Of a DNA stretch of 64,000 bases, positions 19,054-25,787 are shown piece after piece. Source of the stretch: Sphingomonas sp. Its GTDB lineage: Bacteria > Pseudomonadota > Alphaproteobacteria > Sphingomonadales > Sphingomonadaceae. The stretch spans positions 1-64,000 of the forward strand of contig NZ_JANYGG010000108.1 in assembly GCF_025362505.1 (NCBI RefSeq). Direction: 5' to 3'. Under the pieces are notes generated by a model. It did not search any database and was not told the origin of the DNA. It saw only the letters and a program-made list of their open reading frames with translations. Both the position numbers and the translations under genes were made by a program. The first letter of the stretch is position 1; each line of letters opens with the position of its first letter.

Positions 19054-19335
19054 CTAGCGCTCCTTCTTCTTGTACATCGCCAGCATCCGGGCGGTCACCG
19101 CAAACCCGCCGAAGATATTGACCGATGCCAGCGCGACCGCGCCGAGCCCGAGCCACTTGGCAACCGGGCTCCCTTCCGCCGCGCTCGCGACCAGCGCGCC
19201 GACGATGATCACCGAAGAGATGGCGTTGGTCACCGCCATCAGCGGCGTGTGCAGCGCAGGGGTCACCGACCACACGACATAATAGCCGACGAAGCAGGCC
19301 AGCACGAAAATCGACAGTATCGAGATGAAGTCCAT
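19054..19335 (-). CDS. pntAB: NAD(P) transhydrogenase subunit alpha part 2 (membrane part)
   Basis: A 93-residue protein with three to four hydrophobic helices: FISILSIFVLACFVGYYVVW split as ILSIFVLACFVGYYVVW, then TPLMAVTNAISSVIIVGAL (the conserved TP-x-M-x-x-T-N-A-I segment), then a third near FGGFAVTARML. This is the alphaproteobacterial split form of the alpha-subunit membrane domain. GGAG sits about 7 bp before the ATG. Because pntAA is not directly upstream, a promoter must lie in the 164 bp between this start and the divergent CHASE2-EAL gene, or a very long antisense readthrough must occur. Confidence 0.95.
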   Translation of the reverse strand: MDFISILSIFVLACFVGYYVVWSVTPALHTPLMAVTNAISSVIIVGALVASAAEGSPVAKWLGLGAVALASVNIFGGFAVTARMLAMYKKKER

Positions 19336-19499
19336 GGTTTCTCCACGCGATGCGAGCCGCCTTGTGGCGCGCTGCCGCCTTGCTGTCGAGGCCGGATGCG
19401 CAGTGGAGTTTCGAGTGTTTGTTAACCGCGGAAATGGAGCAAGGTTTCCGAAATAATAACCTTTTCGTTGCTAGCAGCAGATCAGCGAGAAGGAAAACC

Positions 19500-21788
19500 G
19501 TGCGCGACGGCGATGCCATGACTGTCAAGGAACGCAAGAAACCGGCGGCGCCACGGCGCGTCCTGCTGTGGACGCTGCTCGCGGGGTTGGTGTTTGGGTT
19601 GATCGGCCTTGGGCTACCCCTCGACGTTGCGATGCGTGCCGGCCGAACGGTCGTCAACCAGCACCCCGCGAGTTCCAACATCGTCATTGTCAAGATCGAC
19701 GACGAAAGTCTGCGCCGGATCGGTAACTGGCCATGGCCGCGTTCTGCCCAGGCCAAGCTCGTCGATGAACTGTCACGGCTCGGCGCTCGGCAGATAATCT
19801 ACGACGTCATGTTCACGTTTCGCGGGGACCCGGCGGGCGATGCCGCTTTTGCCGATGCCTTGCGGCGATCGGGTCGCGTGACGCTTGGCGTAAAGGTCTC
19901 ACCAACGGGTAAAACGCAGCTTCCACTTCCCGACTTCGCCGCTCATGCGAAGATCGCGGACGTGTTCCTGTCGTATGATTTCGATACGCGCGTTCACGAG
20001 ATGAACTATTCATCGACCATCGGCGCCCAGGTCGTCCCTGCCCTCGCTACCAGCATAGCAGGCTGGAAGATATTTCCGTCCGGGCATTACCCGATCGACT
20101 ATTCGGTCGATCCACGAACCTTTGCGACAGTATCGGCAGCAGACCTCATCAATCACAAGATCAGCGCTGCTCAGATTTCGGGCAAGGTCGCGTTGATCGG
20201 GACGACAACGGACAGCATCGGTGACCAGTTCATCCTGCCCCGCCACGGTCGCATGGGCGGCGTGTATATCCATGCTATTGCTGCCGAGAACCTCATGAAG
20301 GGGATACCGACCGATTTCGGGTGGATTCCCGCTTACCTCCTTGCGGCGCTCGCCAGCGCATTTGCGATGACGCGGCGCCACGCGGTCGGGCAAAATCTGG
20401 TGTTGCTTGCTTGTGCGATCGTCTTGTTCGCCATCCCGATACAGCTTGAACGGGATTTGTTGTTCTTCGACATCTCGCCAGGTTGGTTCGTTCTCGCGGT
20501 GATCGCCTGGCATCTCAACTGGAAGCGGTTGCGCCAGCGCAGCACGGTCAACGAAGTGAGCGGCCTGCCGAACCTCGTCGCCTTGCGCGCCGATGCGTCG
20601 GCACGCGATCGTCCGCTGGTCGTGGCACGGCTGCGCAACTACGCCGAGATCGTGTCCGCCCTGCCGACCGACGCCGAGCGTCACTTCGTCGAGCAGGTCA
20701 CGTCGCGGCTTTGCGTCGGCGCGTCCACCCGGAAACTGTTCCATGGTGACGAAGGCGTGTTCGCCTGGTTCGCCGAGAATGACATTCCGCTCGGTCATCA
20801 CCTCGAGGCGCTTCACGCGCTGTTTCGCAGCCCGATCAAGGTCCGCGGCAGCCAGTATGACGTGATGATCAGCTTTGGCGTCGACATCGGCAGCGGCCGG
20901 GCCGCCTCGAATCGGCTCGGCAGCGCGCTGGTCGCCGCCGATGAGGCCGAGGCCGAGGGACTCAAGTGGAAATATCACGATCCCGCACGGCTCGCCGACG
21001 CCTCCTGGAAACTGTCTCTGCTCAGCCAGCTCGACGACGCGATCGAAAAGGGCGAGGTCTGGGTCGCCTATCAACCCAAGCTCGAACTCGCGAGCGGACT
21101 GATCGTCGGTGTCGAGGCGCTCGCGCGCTGGACGCACCCGGACAAGGGACCGATCAGTCCTGCCGAATTCATCGGTGCCGCCGAACAGCATGACCGCATC
21201 GAGCGACTGACCGATTTCATCATGGACGAGGCGGTCTCTGCCGTGGCGCACGCCGCTCGTCAGGGCCGGCCGCTTGGCCTCGCGGTCAATCTTTCGGCGC
21301 GATTGCTCAACGACCAGCAGTTGCCCCGCCGGGTCAGTGATTGCCTTGCCCGTCACGGCTTTCCCGCCAACCAATTGACCTTGGAACTGACCGAAACAGC
21401 GGCCCTCGCCGGAAGCGGTCAGGACATCGAAATGCTCGGCCGGCTGCGCGATCTCGGGGTCAAGATTTCGATCGACGATTATGGTACCGGCCTGTCGACG
21501 CTCGACTATCTGAAGAAAGTTCCGGCCGCTGAAATCAAGATCGACCAGAGCTTTATCAAGTCGATGCGCGACCACCGCAGCGACCGGGTGATGGTCCAGT
21601 CGACAATCGCGCTGGCCCATTCGCTGGGCCGAATCGTGGTTGCCGAAGGTGTCGAGGATCGCGACACCCTCGACCAGCTGACCAGCATGGGTTGCGACAT
21701 CGCGCAAGGGTTCATCATTGGACGCGCGACCAGTTTACGAAGCATTATCAAGAGGATGAATGTCGACAAAGGCCTTCGCGTGGCCTAA
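19500..21788 (+). CDS. Membrane CHASE2 sensor with degenerate GGDEF and EAL phosphodiesterase domain
   Basis: From GTG 19500 (AAGGA 6 bp upstream; ATG 19518 is an alternative) the product is 762 residues. A first transmembrane helix at about 21-40 is followed by an extracytoplasmic CHASE2 domain (VIVKIDDESL, then the ISGKVALIGTT block) and two to three helices at about 290-370. Next is a GGDEF-like domain whose signature is HGDEG (415-419), so cyclase activity is unlikely. The C-terminal EAL domain has EAL 539-541, NLSA, ELTE, DDYGTG from Asp659, KID and EGVE, so c-di-GMP hydrolysis should be possible. It sits on the opposite strand, inside the pnt locus. Confidence 0.9.
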   Translation: MRDGDAMTVKERKKPAAPRRVLLWTLLAGLVFGLIGLGLPLDVAMRAGRTVVNQHPASSNIVIVKIDDESLRRIGNWPWPRSAQAKLVDELSRLGARQIIYDVMFTFRGDPAGDAAFADALRRSGRVTLGVKVSPTGKTQLPLPDFAAHAKIADVFLSYDFDTRVHEMNYSSTIGAQVVPALATSIAGWKIFPSGHYPIDYSVDPRTFATVSAADLINHKISAAQISGKVALIGTTTDSIGDQFILPRHGRMGGVYIHAIAAENLMKGIPTDFGWIPAYLLAALASAFAMTRRHAVGQNLVLLACAIVLFAIPIQLERDLLFFDISPGWFVLAVIAWHLNWKRLRQRSTVNEVSGLPNLVALRADASARDRPLVVARLRNYAEIVSALPTDAERHFVEQVTSRLCVGASTRKLFHGDEGVFAWFAENDIPLGHHLEALHALFRSPIKVRGSQYDVMISFGVDIGSGRAASNRLGSALVAADEAEAEGLKWKYHDPARLADASWKLSLLSQLDDAIEKGEVWVAYQPKLELASGLIVGVEALARWTHPDKGPISPAEFIGAAEQHDRIERLTDFIMDEAVSAVAHAARQGRPLGLAVNLSARLLNDQQLPRRVSDCLARHGFPANQLTLELTETAALAGSGQDIEMLGRLRDLGVKISIDDYGTGLSTLDYLKKVPAAEIKIDQSFIKSMRDHRSDRVMVQSTIALAHSLGRIVVAEGVEDRDTLDQLTSMGCDIAQGFIIGRATSLRSIIKRMNVDKGLRVA

Positions 21789-21800
21789 AGTCTTAAAGTA

Positions 21801-21829
21801 TTGCTAACCATCTCTATTAAGGTTAATAT
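21801..21829 (+). promoter_or_regulatory. Predicted sigma70-type promoter for the 26-aa peptide gene
   Basis: TTGCTA (21801-21806) and TAATAT (21824-21829) are separated by exactly 17 bp in an unusually AT-rich stretch directly after the CHASE2-EAL stop. The predicted transcription start is about 21836, 40 bp before the peptide ATG. Few places in this window match the vegetative consensus this well. Confidence 0.6.
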
Positions 21830-21876
21830 CTCCTTCGGCAGTGATGTGAGTCGCTGCGTAAACAAGGGGATTTGCC

Positions 21877-21957
21877 ATGAAGAAGCCCGCAACAAAATTT
21901 TCCTTCTGGGGTTGGCTGATGGGTGTCGGCGGTGGCGCCGGCGGGTCGGGCGGCTAA
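21877..21957 (+). CDS. 26-residue glycine-tailed peptide, unknown function
   Basis: A tiny gene: AAGGGGA ends 6 bp before the ATG, the frame reads MKKPATKFSFWGWLMG followed by a ten-residue tail made of Gly with one Val, Ala and Ser, then TAA. The basic N-terminus plus an aromatic, hydrophobic middle suggests membrane or interface binding; the Gly tail is flexible. A matching promoter lies upstream and a T-rich intrinsic terminator 33 bp downstream, so it looks like a deliberate, separately expressed unit. It follows the CHASE2-EAL gene on the same strand by 88 bp. I do not recognise a family. Confidence 0.65.
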   Translation: MKKPATKFSFWGWLMGVGGGAGGSGG

Positions 21958-21989
21958 ACGCTTCCGACTTTCCTGGCTGACGTCAAGGA

Positions 21990-22021
21990 AAGCCGTCCTC
22001 GTGCCGAGGCGGCTTTTTTTG
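21990..22021 (+). terminator. Intrinsic terminator after the peptide gene
   Basis: AGCCGTCCTCG pairs with CGAGGCGGCT around a 3-nt loop (one bulge/mismatch), followed at once by seven T residues. This is the clearest Rho-independent terminator in the window. It would end both the peptide transcript and any readthrough from the CHASE2-EAL gene. A weaker dyad (AGTTAG/CTAACT, 22037-22054) lies between it and the pntAA stop. Confidence 0.8.
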
Positions 22022-22088
22022 TTTCTGTCTCCCGTCAGTTAGAGCGAGCTAACTTCGCCATTGCGGAGCAGAATTAGTGTTAATGCCG

Positions 22089-23213
22089 TCAGGCGTTAAC
22101 GAGCAACCGTTCATTGACGACCTTGCCATCCTTCGTCAGTCGGATCGCCTTGACGATCTCGTCCTCGTCGGGAAGCACCGGCCGCCCGGCATCCTTGTCC
22201 CAGAAGGCGGCGAGGAAATTATAGAGGTTGCGCGCGAACAGCGCCGATGAATCCGCCGCCAACCCCTGCGCAAGGTTGCGCGCGCCGATGATCGTCACGC
22301 CGTGGCGCTCGACCGTCTCGCCAGGCACGCAACCCTCGACATTGCCCCCGGCATCCGCCGCGAGGTCGACGATCACGCTGCCCCGGCGCATCGTCGCGAC
22401 CTGTGCGTCGCTCACCAGCCGCGGCGCGGGTCGCCCCGGGATGAGCGCGGTGGTGATGACGATATCCTGCTTGGCGATGTGCGCCGAAACCAGCTCCGCC
22501 TGCGCCGCCTTATATTCGTCCGAGGTCTCGCCCGCGTAGCCGCCCGTTCCCTCGCCCTCGATCCCCGCGACATTGTCGACGAAAATCGGCTTCGCGCCGA
22601 GCGACTGGATCTGCTCCCTGGTTGCCGAACGCACATCGGTCGCGCTGACCTGTGCGCCAAGCCGCCGCCCGGTCGCGATCGCCTGCAATCCGGCCACCCC
22701 GACCCCCATCACGAACAGCCTTGTCGGGCTGATCGTCCCGGCTGCGGTCATCATCATCGGGAATGCGCGGCCATAACTCGCCGCCGCATCAACCACCGCC
22801 TTGTAGCCGGCCAGATTGGACTGTGACGACAAGATGTCCATCGACTGGGCACGGGTAATGCGCGGCATCCACTCCATCGCCAGCGCTTCGAGCCCGGCGG
22901 CGGCATAAACCTTGACCGCCTCACCGCGCCGCACCGGGTCGAGCGCGCCGATCAGCAACGCCCCCGGCTTGGTCTGCCCAAGACCATCAGGCCCCGAAAT
23001 GCATAGGATGATGTCGGCGTCGGCGACCAGTGCCGCGCGATCCTCGATCGCTGCACCCGCTTCGGCGAACGCCTCATCGCCCAGGCTCGCTCCCTCGCCC
23101 GCGCCCTTCTCGACCGCGACCGATGCGCCGAGCCCGATGAATTTCTTCACCGTCTCGGGAATCGCGGCGACGCGGCTTTCGCCAGCGGCTTCCCGAAGGA
23201 TCGCAATCTTCAA
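22089..23213 (-). CDS. pntAA: NAD(P) transhydrogenase subunit alpha part 1 (NAD-binding)
   Basis: A 374-residue soluble domain I of proton-translocating transhydrogenase, related to alanine dehydrogenase. It has MKIAILRE...E-x-R-V-A at the N-terminus, the RITRAQSMDILSSQSNLAGY region written in part (SMDILSSQSNLAGY), and the NAD Rossmann motif VMGVGVAGLQAIATGRRLGA. It begins 4 bp after the small oxidase-like gene, so those two form an operon. Downstream, where pntAB would be expected, lie the convergent peptide and CHASE2-EAL genes instead. Confidence 0.95.
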   Translation of the reverse strand: MKIAILREAAGESRVAAIPETVKKFIGLGASVAVEKGAGEGASLGDEAFAEAGAAIEDRAALVADADIILCISGPDGLGQTKPGALLIGALDPVRRGEAVKVYAAAGLEALAMEWMPRITRAQSMDILSSQSNLAGYKAVVDAAASYGRAFPMMMTAAGTISPTRLFVMGVGVAGLQAIATGRRLGAQVSATDVRSATREQIQSLGAKPIFVDNVAGIEGEGTGGYAGETSDEYKAAQAELVSAHIAKQDIVITTALIPGRPAPRLVSDAQVATMRRGSVIVDLAADAGGNVEGCVPGETVERHGVTIIGARNLAQGLAADSSALFARNLYNFLAAFWDKDAGRPVLPDEDEIVKAIRLTKDGKVVNERLLVNA

Positions 23214-23217
23214 CGGA

Positions 23218-23370
23218 TCAGCGCGCGATGATCAGGACGACGATCGCCGTGATGATCGCGACCGCCACCATCGACCACTTCAATACCTTGAGAAAGCCGT
23301 GATAATTGCGCTCATGGACCTCGACGTCGTCCGTCACGGCGTCCTGCTGCTGAATGCTGTCGGCGGCCAT
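23218..23370 (-). CDS. Short aa3-type cytochrome oxidase subunit IV-like membrane protein
   Basis: A 50-residue protein with a charged N-terminus (DDVEVHERNYHGF) and a single C-terminal transmembrane helix (WSMVAVAIITAIVVLIIA), as in the bacterial COX4_pro_2 family. GGAGG lies directly before the ATG at 23370, which decides this start over an upstream GTG/ATG extension to 23427. It is the first gene of a two-gene unit with pntAA. It may be an accessory subunit of a respiratory complex rather than a true oxidase subunit. Confidence 0.82.
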   Translation of the reverse strand: MAADSIQQQDAVTDDVEVHERNYHGFLKVLKWSMVAVAIITAIVVLIIAR

Positions 23371-23487
23371 ATGCCCTCCTTCGTGAAACTCGGTTCGGTT
23401 GTGTCCATAACAAGCTGCCCGCGCCATCCCAAGCCTTTTAAGCGGACCTTTACCTGTCGCTGCTAACGTCCGCAGATCGGAGAATCC

Positions 23488-24921
23488 ATGCGCGACGAAA
23501 CCTTCCGTTCCCTGCTACTGGTCGACGCCGACGCTGGCGAGCGTCGGCTTGTCGCGGCGATCGCCGCGCGCGCTGGCTGGAGCGTGGTCGGTGCGGCGGA
23601 CAGCGAGACCGCCGTCGGCCTCCTCCAGGGTCCGCACGGCCGCGAAGTCCAGGCCGCGCTGCTGTCCACCTGGGACGGCGAGAACGGCCCTGCCCTGATC
23701 GCCGCGCTGCGCCGCTGCCGCGAAGCATTGCCGGTGCTGGTGCTGGCCGAAAATTCCAGCCGCGCGCTGGCGATCGAAGCAATGCGCGCCGGCGCGTCCG
23801 ACTACCTCGTCAAGCCGGTTGCGCCCGAGCGCCTGCTCGAAGCGCTCACCGTCAACGCCGACCGTCGCCGCGCCGCGGGTGAAATGGCGCCACTGTCCGA
23901 AAAGCTCGGCGACGCGCTCGCGCTCGAAGAACTGGTCGGCGCCGCCCCCGATTTCCGCGCCGCGCTCGCCGTCGCCGCCAAGGCTGCGCGCAACCGCCTG
24001 CCGATCCTCGTCATCGGCGAGGCCGGCGCGGGCAAGGAAACTTTCGCCCGCGCGATCCACGCAGCCTCGCTGCGCGCGCGCTCACCCCTCATCATCCTCG
24101 ACTGCAAGGCGGTCCCCGCGAACATCGTCGACAGCGAATTATTCGGCCACGTTCCCGGCGCCTTCCCCGGCGCCTTCGCCGAGAAGGTCGGGCGGATGGT
24201 CGAGGCCGACGGCGGCACGCTGCTGCTTGACGAGATCGGCGAACTTCCCGAAGCGACGCAAGCCGCGCTCGACCGCGTGCTGGCGACCGGCGAGGTCCGC
24301 CCGGTCGGCTGCAACGGCTCGACCTCGGTCGATGTGCGGGTCATCGCCACCTCGACCCGCCCGGTGCTCGACCGCCTCCATCCCGGTCTCGCCGCGCGGA
24401 TCGGCGCGACCACTGTCACCATCCCGCCCTTGCGAGAGCGCAGCGGCGACATCCCCGCGCTCGCCCGTCATCTGCTCGTCCGCCACGCCCGCCAGCCCGG
24501 AATGCGCACCCTGTCGATCGGCAACGACGCGCTGGCGGTGCTGATGCGCTACGGCTGGCCGGGCAATGTCCGCCAGCTCGCCGGAGTCCTGTTTCGCGCC
24601 GCGCTGACCGAGGAATCGGCGCTCACCGCCGAGCATTTCCCGCATATCGCGGTCCAGTCGCGCTTCACCGGACGCCGCAGCGACTTCGCGCCCCAGCTGA
24701 GCGAATCAACCCAGGACGCCGCGCTCGCCGCCGCCGCGCCCGTCACCCTTTTCCGCCCCGACGGCCATATCCGCAGCATGGAAGAGATTGAGGCCGACCT
24801 GATCCGCCTCGCCATCGGCCATTATCGCGGGCGCATGACCGAAGTCGCGCGTCGGCTGGGGATCGGGCGGTCGACGCTCTATCGCAAGCTCGGCGAGCTC
24901 GGGATCGATACGGCGGCCTGA
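23488..24921 (+). CDS. NtrC-like AAA+ response regulator with degenerate receiver and GAFTGA motif
   Basis: A 477-residue protein with receiver (1-125), AAA+ (145-380) and Fis-type HTH (TEVARRLGIGRSTLYRKL, near 455). In the receiver the phosphoacceptor position is Ser60 (AALLSTWDG), although the early Asp pair and Lys109 remain. The AAA+ core keeps Walker A GEAGAGKE (177-184) and Walker B GGTLLLDE (242-249). The loop that contacts sigma54 reads GAFPGA (224-229), with Pro replacing the key Thr of GAFTGA. It is therefore probably not a phosphorylation-gated sigma54 activator. It is divergent from the cox-like/pntAA unit. Confidence 0.88.
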   Translation: MRDETFRSLLLVDADAGERRLVAAIAARAGWSVVGAADSETAVGLLQGPHGREVQAALLSTWDGENGPALIAALRRCREALPVLVLAENSSRALAIEAMRAGASDYLVKPVAPERLLEALTVNADRRRAAGEMAPLSEKLGDALALEELVGAAPDFRAALAVAAKAARNRLPILVIGEAGAGKETFARAIHAASLRARSPLIILDCKAVPANIVDSELFGHVPGAFPGAFAEKVGRMVEADGGTLLLDEIGELPEATQAALDRVLATGEVRPVGCNGSTSVDVRVIATSTRPVLDRLHPGLAARIGATTVTIPPLRERSGDIPALARHLLVRHARQPGMRTLSIGNDALAVLMRYGWPGNVRQLAGVLFRAALTEESALTAEHFPHIAVQSRFTGRRSDFAPQLSESTQDAALAAAAPVTLFRPDGHIRSMEEIEADLIRLAIGHYRGRMTEVARRLGIGRSTLYRKLGELGIDTAA

Positions 24922-24984
24922 CCTCCTGGCCGGAAAGTCAGTCTAAAGTCAGCCCCTGAGCGCTCGTTCAAACGTTGCACGGTC

Positions 24985-25025
24985 CCGCGAATGTTCCCAA
25001 TGTTCGCGGTGACGTCCTGTTTTTT
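24985..25025 (+). terminator. Weak hairpin with delayed T run after the NtrC-like gene
   Basis: CCGCGAA (24985-24991) pairs with TTCGCGG (25003-25009) around an 11-nt loop, and a run of six T residues follows about 10 bp later (25020-25025). The spacing is too long for a standard intrinsic terminator, so function is uncertain. Confidence 0.35.
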
Positions 25026-25111
25026 GCAATTCTCTCTGAACGCGATCGGCGGCACCGGACCGCGCCGCCGCCATGCCATAATCAACGCGCTGTAGGACAG
25101 GAAAATCGAAC

Positions 25112-25141
25112 GTCGGCTTTTGGTGGAAAGCGGACGCTCAC
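25112..25141. repeat. 30-bp interspersed repeat, copy 1
   Basis: Begins GTCGGCTTTTGGTGGAAAGC and continues with GGACGCTCA. It is one of three related copies within 660 bp; the consensus is GTCCGCTTTC, a 5-nt spacer, and GAAAGCGGAC, i.e. an imperfect inverted repeat followed by a short conserved tail. This copy lies just beyond the stop of the 25152-25412 gene. Confidence 0.6.
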
Positions 25142-25151
25142 TAATCCTGTG

Positions 25152-25412
25152 TCAGTTTCGATTGTAGCGGACCGGAAGTCCGTGCTTCTTGGACCACGCG
25201 ACAATGCATTTGATGGGCTTCTGAGCGCGAGCAGTGTTCCGACTGACTATTAAGCCGCTGTAATCCTTCGCAATCCAGATGCCGTCACCGGCGGGACCGG
25301 GACCATCCACATTAAAGGTCACTCCACAGCGTTTGTATTCCGTCTGAAAGTCCTTCCACCACCAAACCTGCGGAGGCCATGACGCTGCAAGGGCTATGAG
25401 GAGCAAGAGCAT
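25152..25412 (-). CDS. Hypothetical small exported protein
   Basis: An 86-residue product with an N-terminal hydrophobic segment (MLLLLIALAASWPPQVWWW) that could be a signal peptide or anchor, two Cys residues (KRCGV and IKCIV) that could form a disulfide after export, and a basic C-terminus. A GTG at 25433 would add seven residues. It is not recognised. Base usage is less GC-rich than that of its neighbours, and it is flanked on each side by a copy of a 30-bp repeat. It may be recently acquired. Confidence 0.5.
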   Translation of the reverse strand: MLLLLIALAASWPPQVWWWKDFQTEYKRCGVTFNVDGPGPAGDGIWIAKDYSGLIVSRNTARAQKPIKCIVAWSKKHGLPVRYNRN

Positions 25413-25439
25413 CCCTGCACTATCGCGACCCACGCCAAT

Positions 25440-25469
25440 GTCCGCAACGGGTAGAAAACGGACGCTACC
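25440..25469. repeat. 30-bp interspersed repeat, copy 2
   Basis: Begins GTCCGCAACGGGTAGAAAAC and continues with GGACGCTACC. It aligns with copies 1 and 3 and lies between the two small minus-strand genes, overlapping the last codons of the 25465-25710 gene. This is the most diverged copy in the left arm. Confidence 0.6.
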
Positions 25470-25710
25470 ACCATGTTCGACTTCGCCAGAAGATCAGCAC
25501 GAAGGTCATTACTCCAATAACAAGGGCCCAATAGGCTGCACCGAAATACGCACCCATACCGGACTGTCCGTCACCAGAAGCGTCATGGAGGGCTTCTAAC
25601 CAAAGTATATGGAAGATGAGTTGGTAGGCCGCGACAAATGCGATCCCGCTCGCAAGCAGCGAAATCCCCAGTCGCCTGATCAATGTTTGCATCCGTTGAG
25701 TATTGCGCAT
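25465..25710 (-). CDS. Hypothetical small membrane protein
   Basis: An 81-residue protein with two predicted transmembrane helices, LGISLLASGIAFVAAYQLIF and YWALVIGVMTFVLIFW, separated by a polar, Gly/Asp-rich loop, and ending in RSRTWW. The ATG at 25710 is used; ATG 25692 is also possible. The larger open frame reaching 26148 is shadow of folP. Like its neighbour it is less GC-rich than average and sits between two copies of the 30-bp repeat. No function is evident. Confidence 0.55.
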   Translation of the reverse strand: MRNTQRMQTLIRRLGISLLASGIAFVAAYQLIFHILWLEALHDASGDGQSGMGAYFGAAYWALVIGVMTFVLIFWRSRTWW

Positions 25711-25740
25711 TAGTGGGGTTTCCGCAACTCGCTTGTAGCG

Positions 25741-25770
25741 GTCCGCTTTCGGGTCGAAAGCGGTCATCTC
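25741..25770. repeat. 30-bp interspersed repeat, copy 3
   Basis: Begins GTCCGCTTTCGGGTCGAAAG and continues with CGGTCATCTC. It is nearly a perfect inverted repeat (GTCCGCTTTC/GAAAGCGGTC around GGGTC) and the best-preserved copy. It lies 18 bp beyond the folP stop and 31 bp upstream of the small membrane protein start. Confidence 0.6.
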
Positions 25771-25787
25771 GGCGAACGCCCTGCCCT

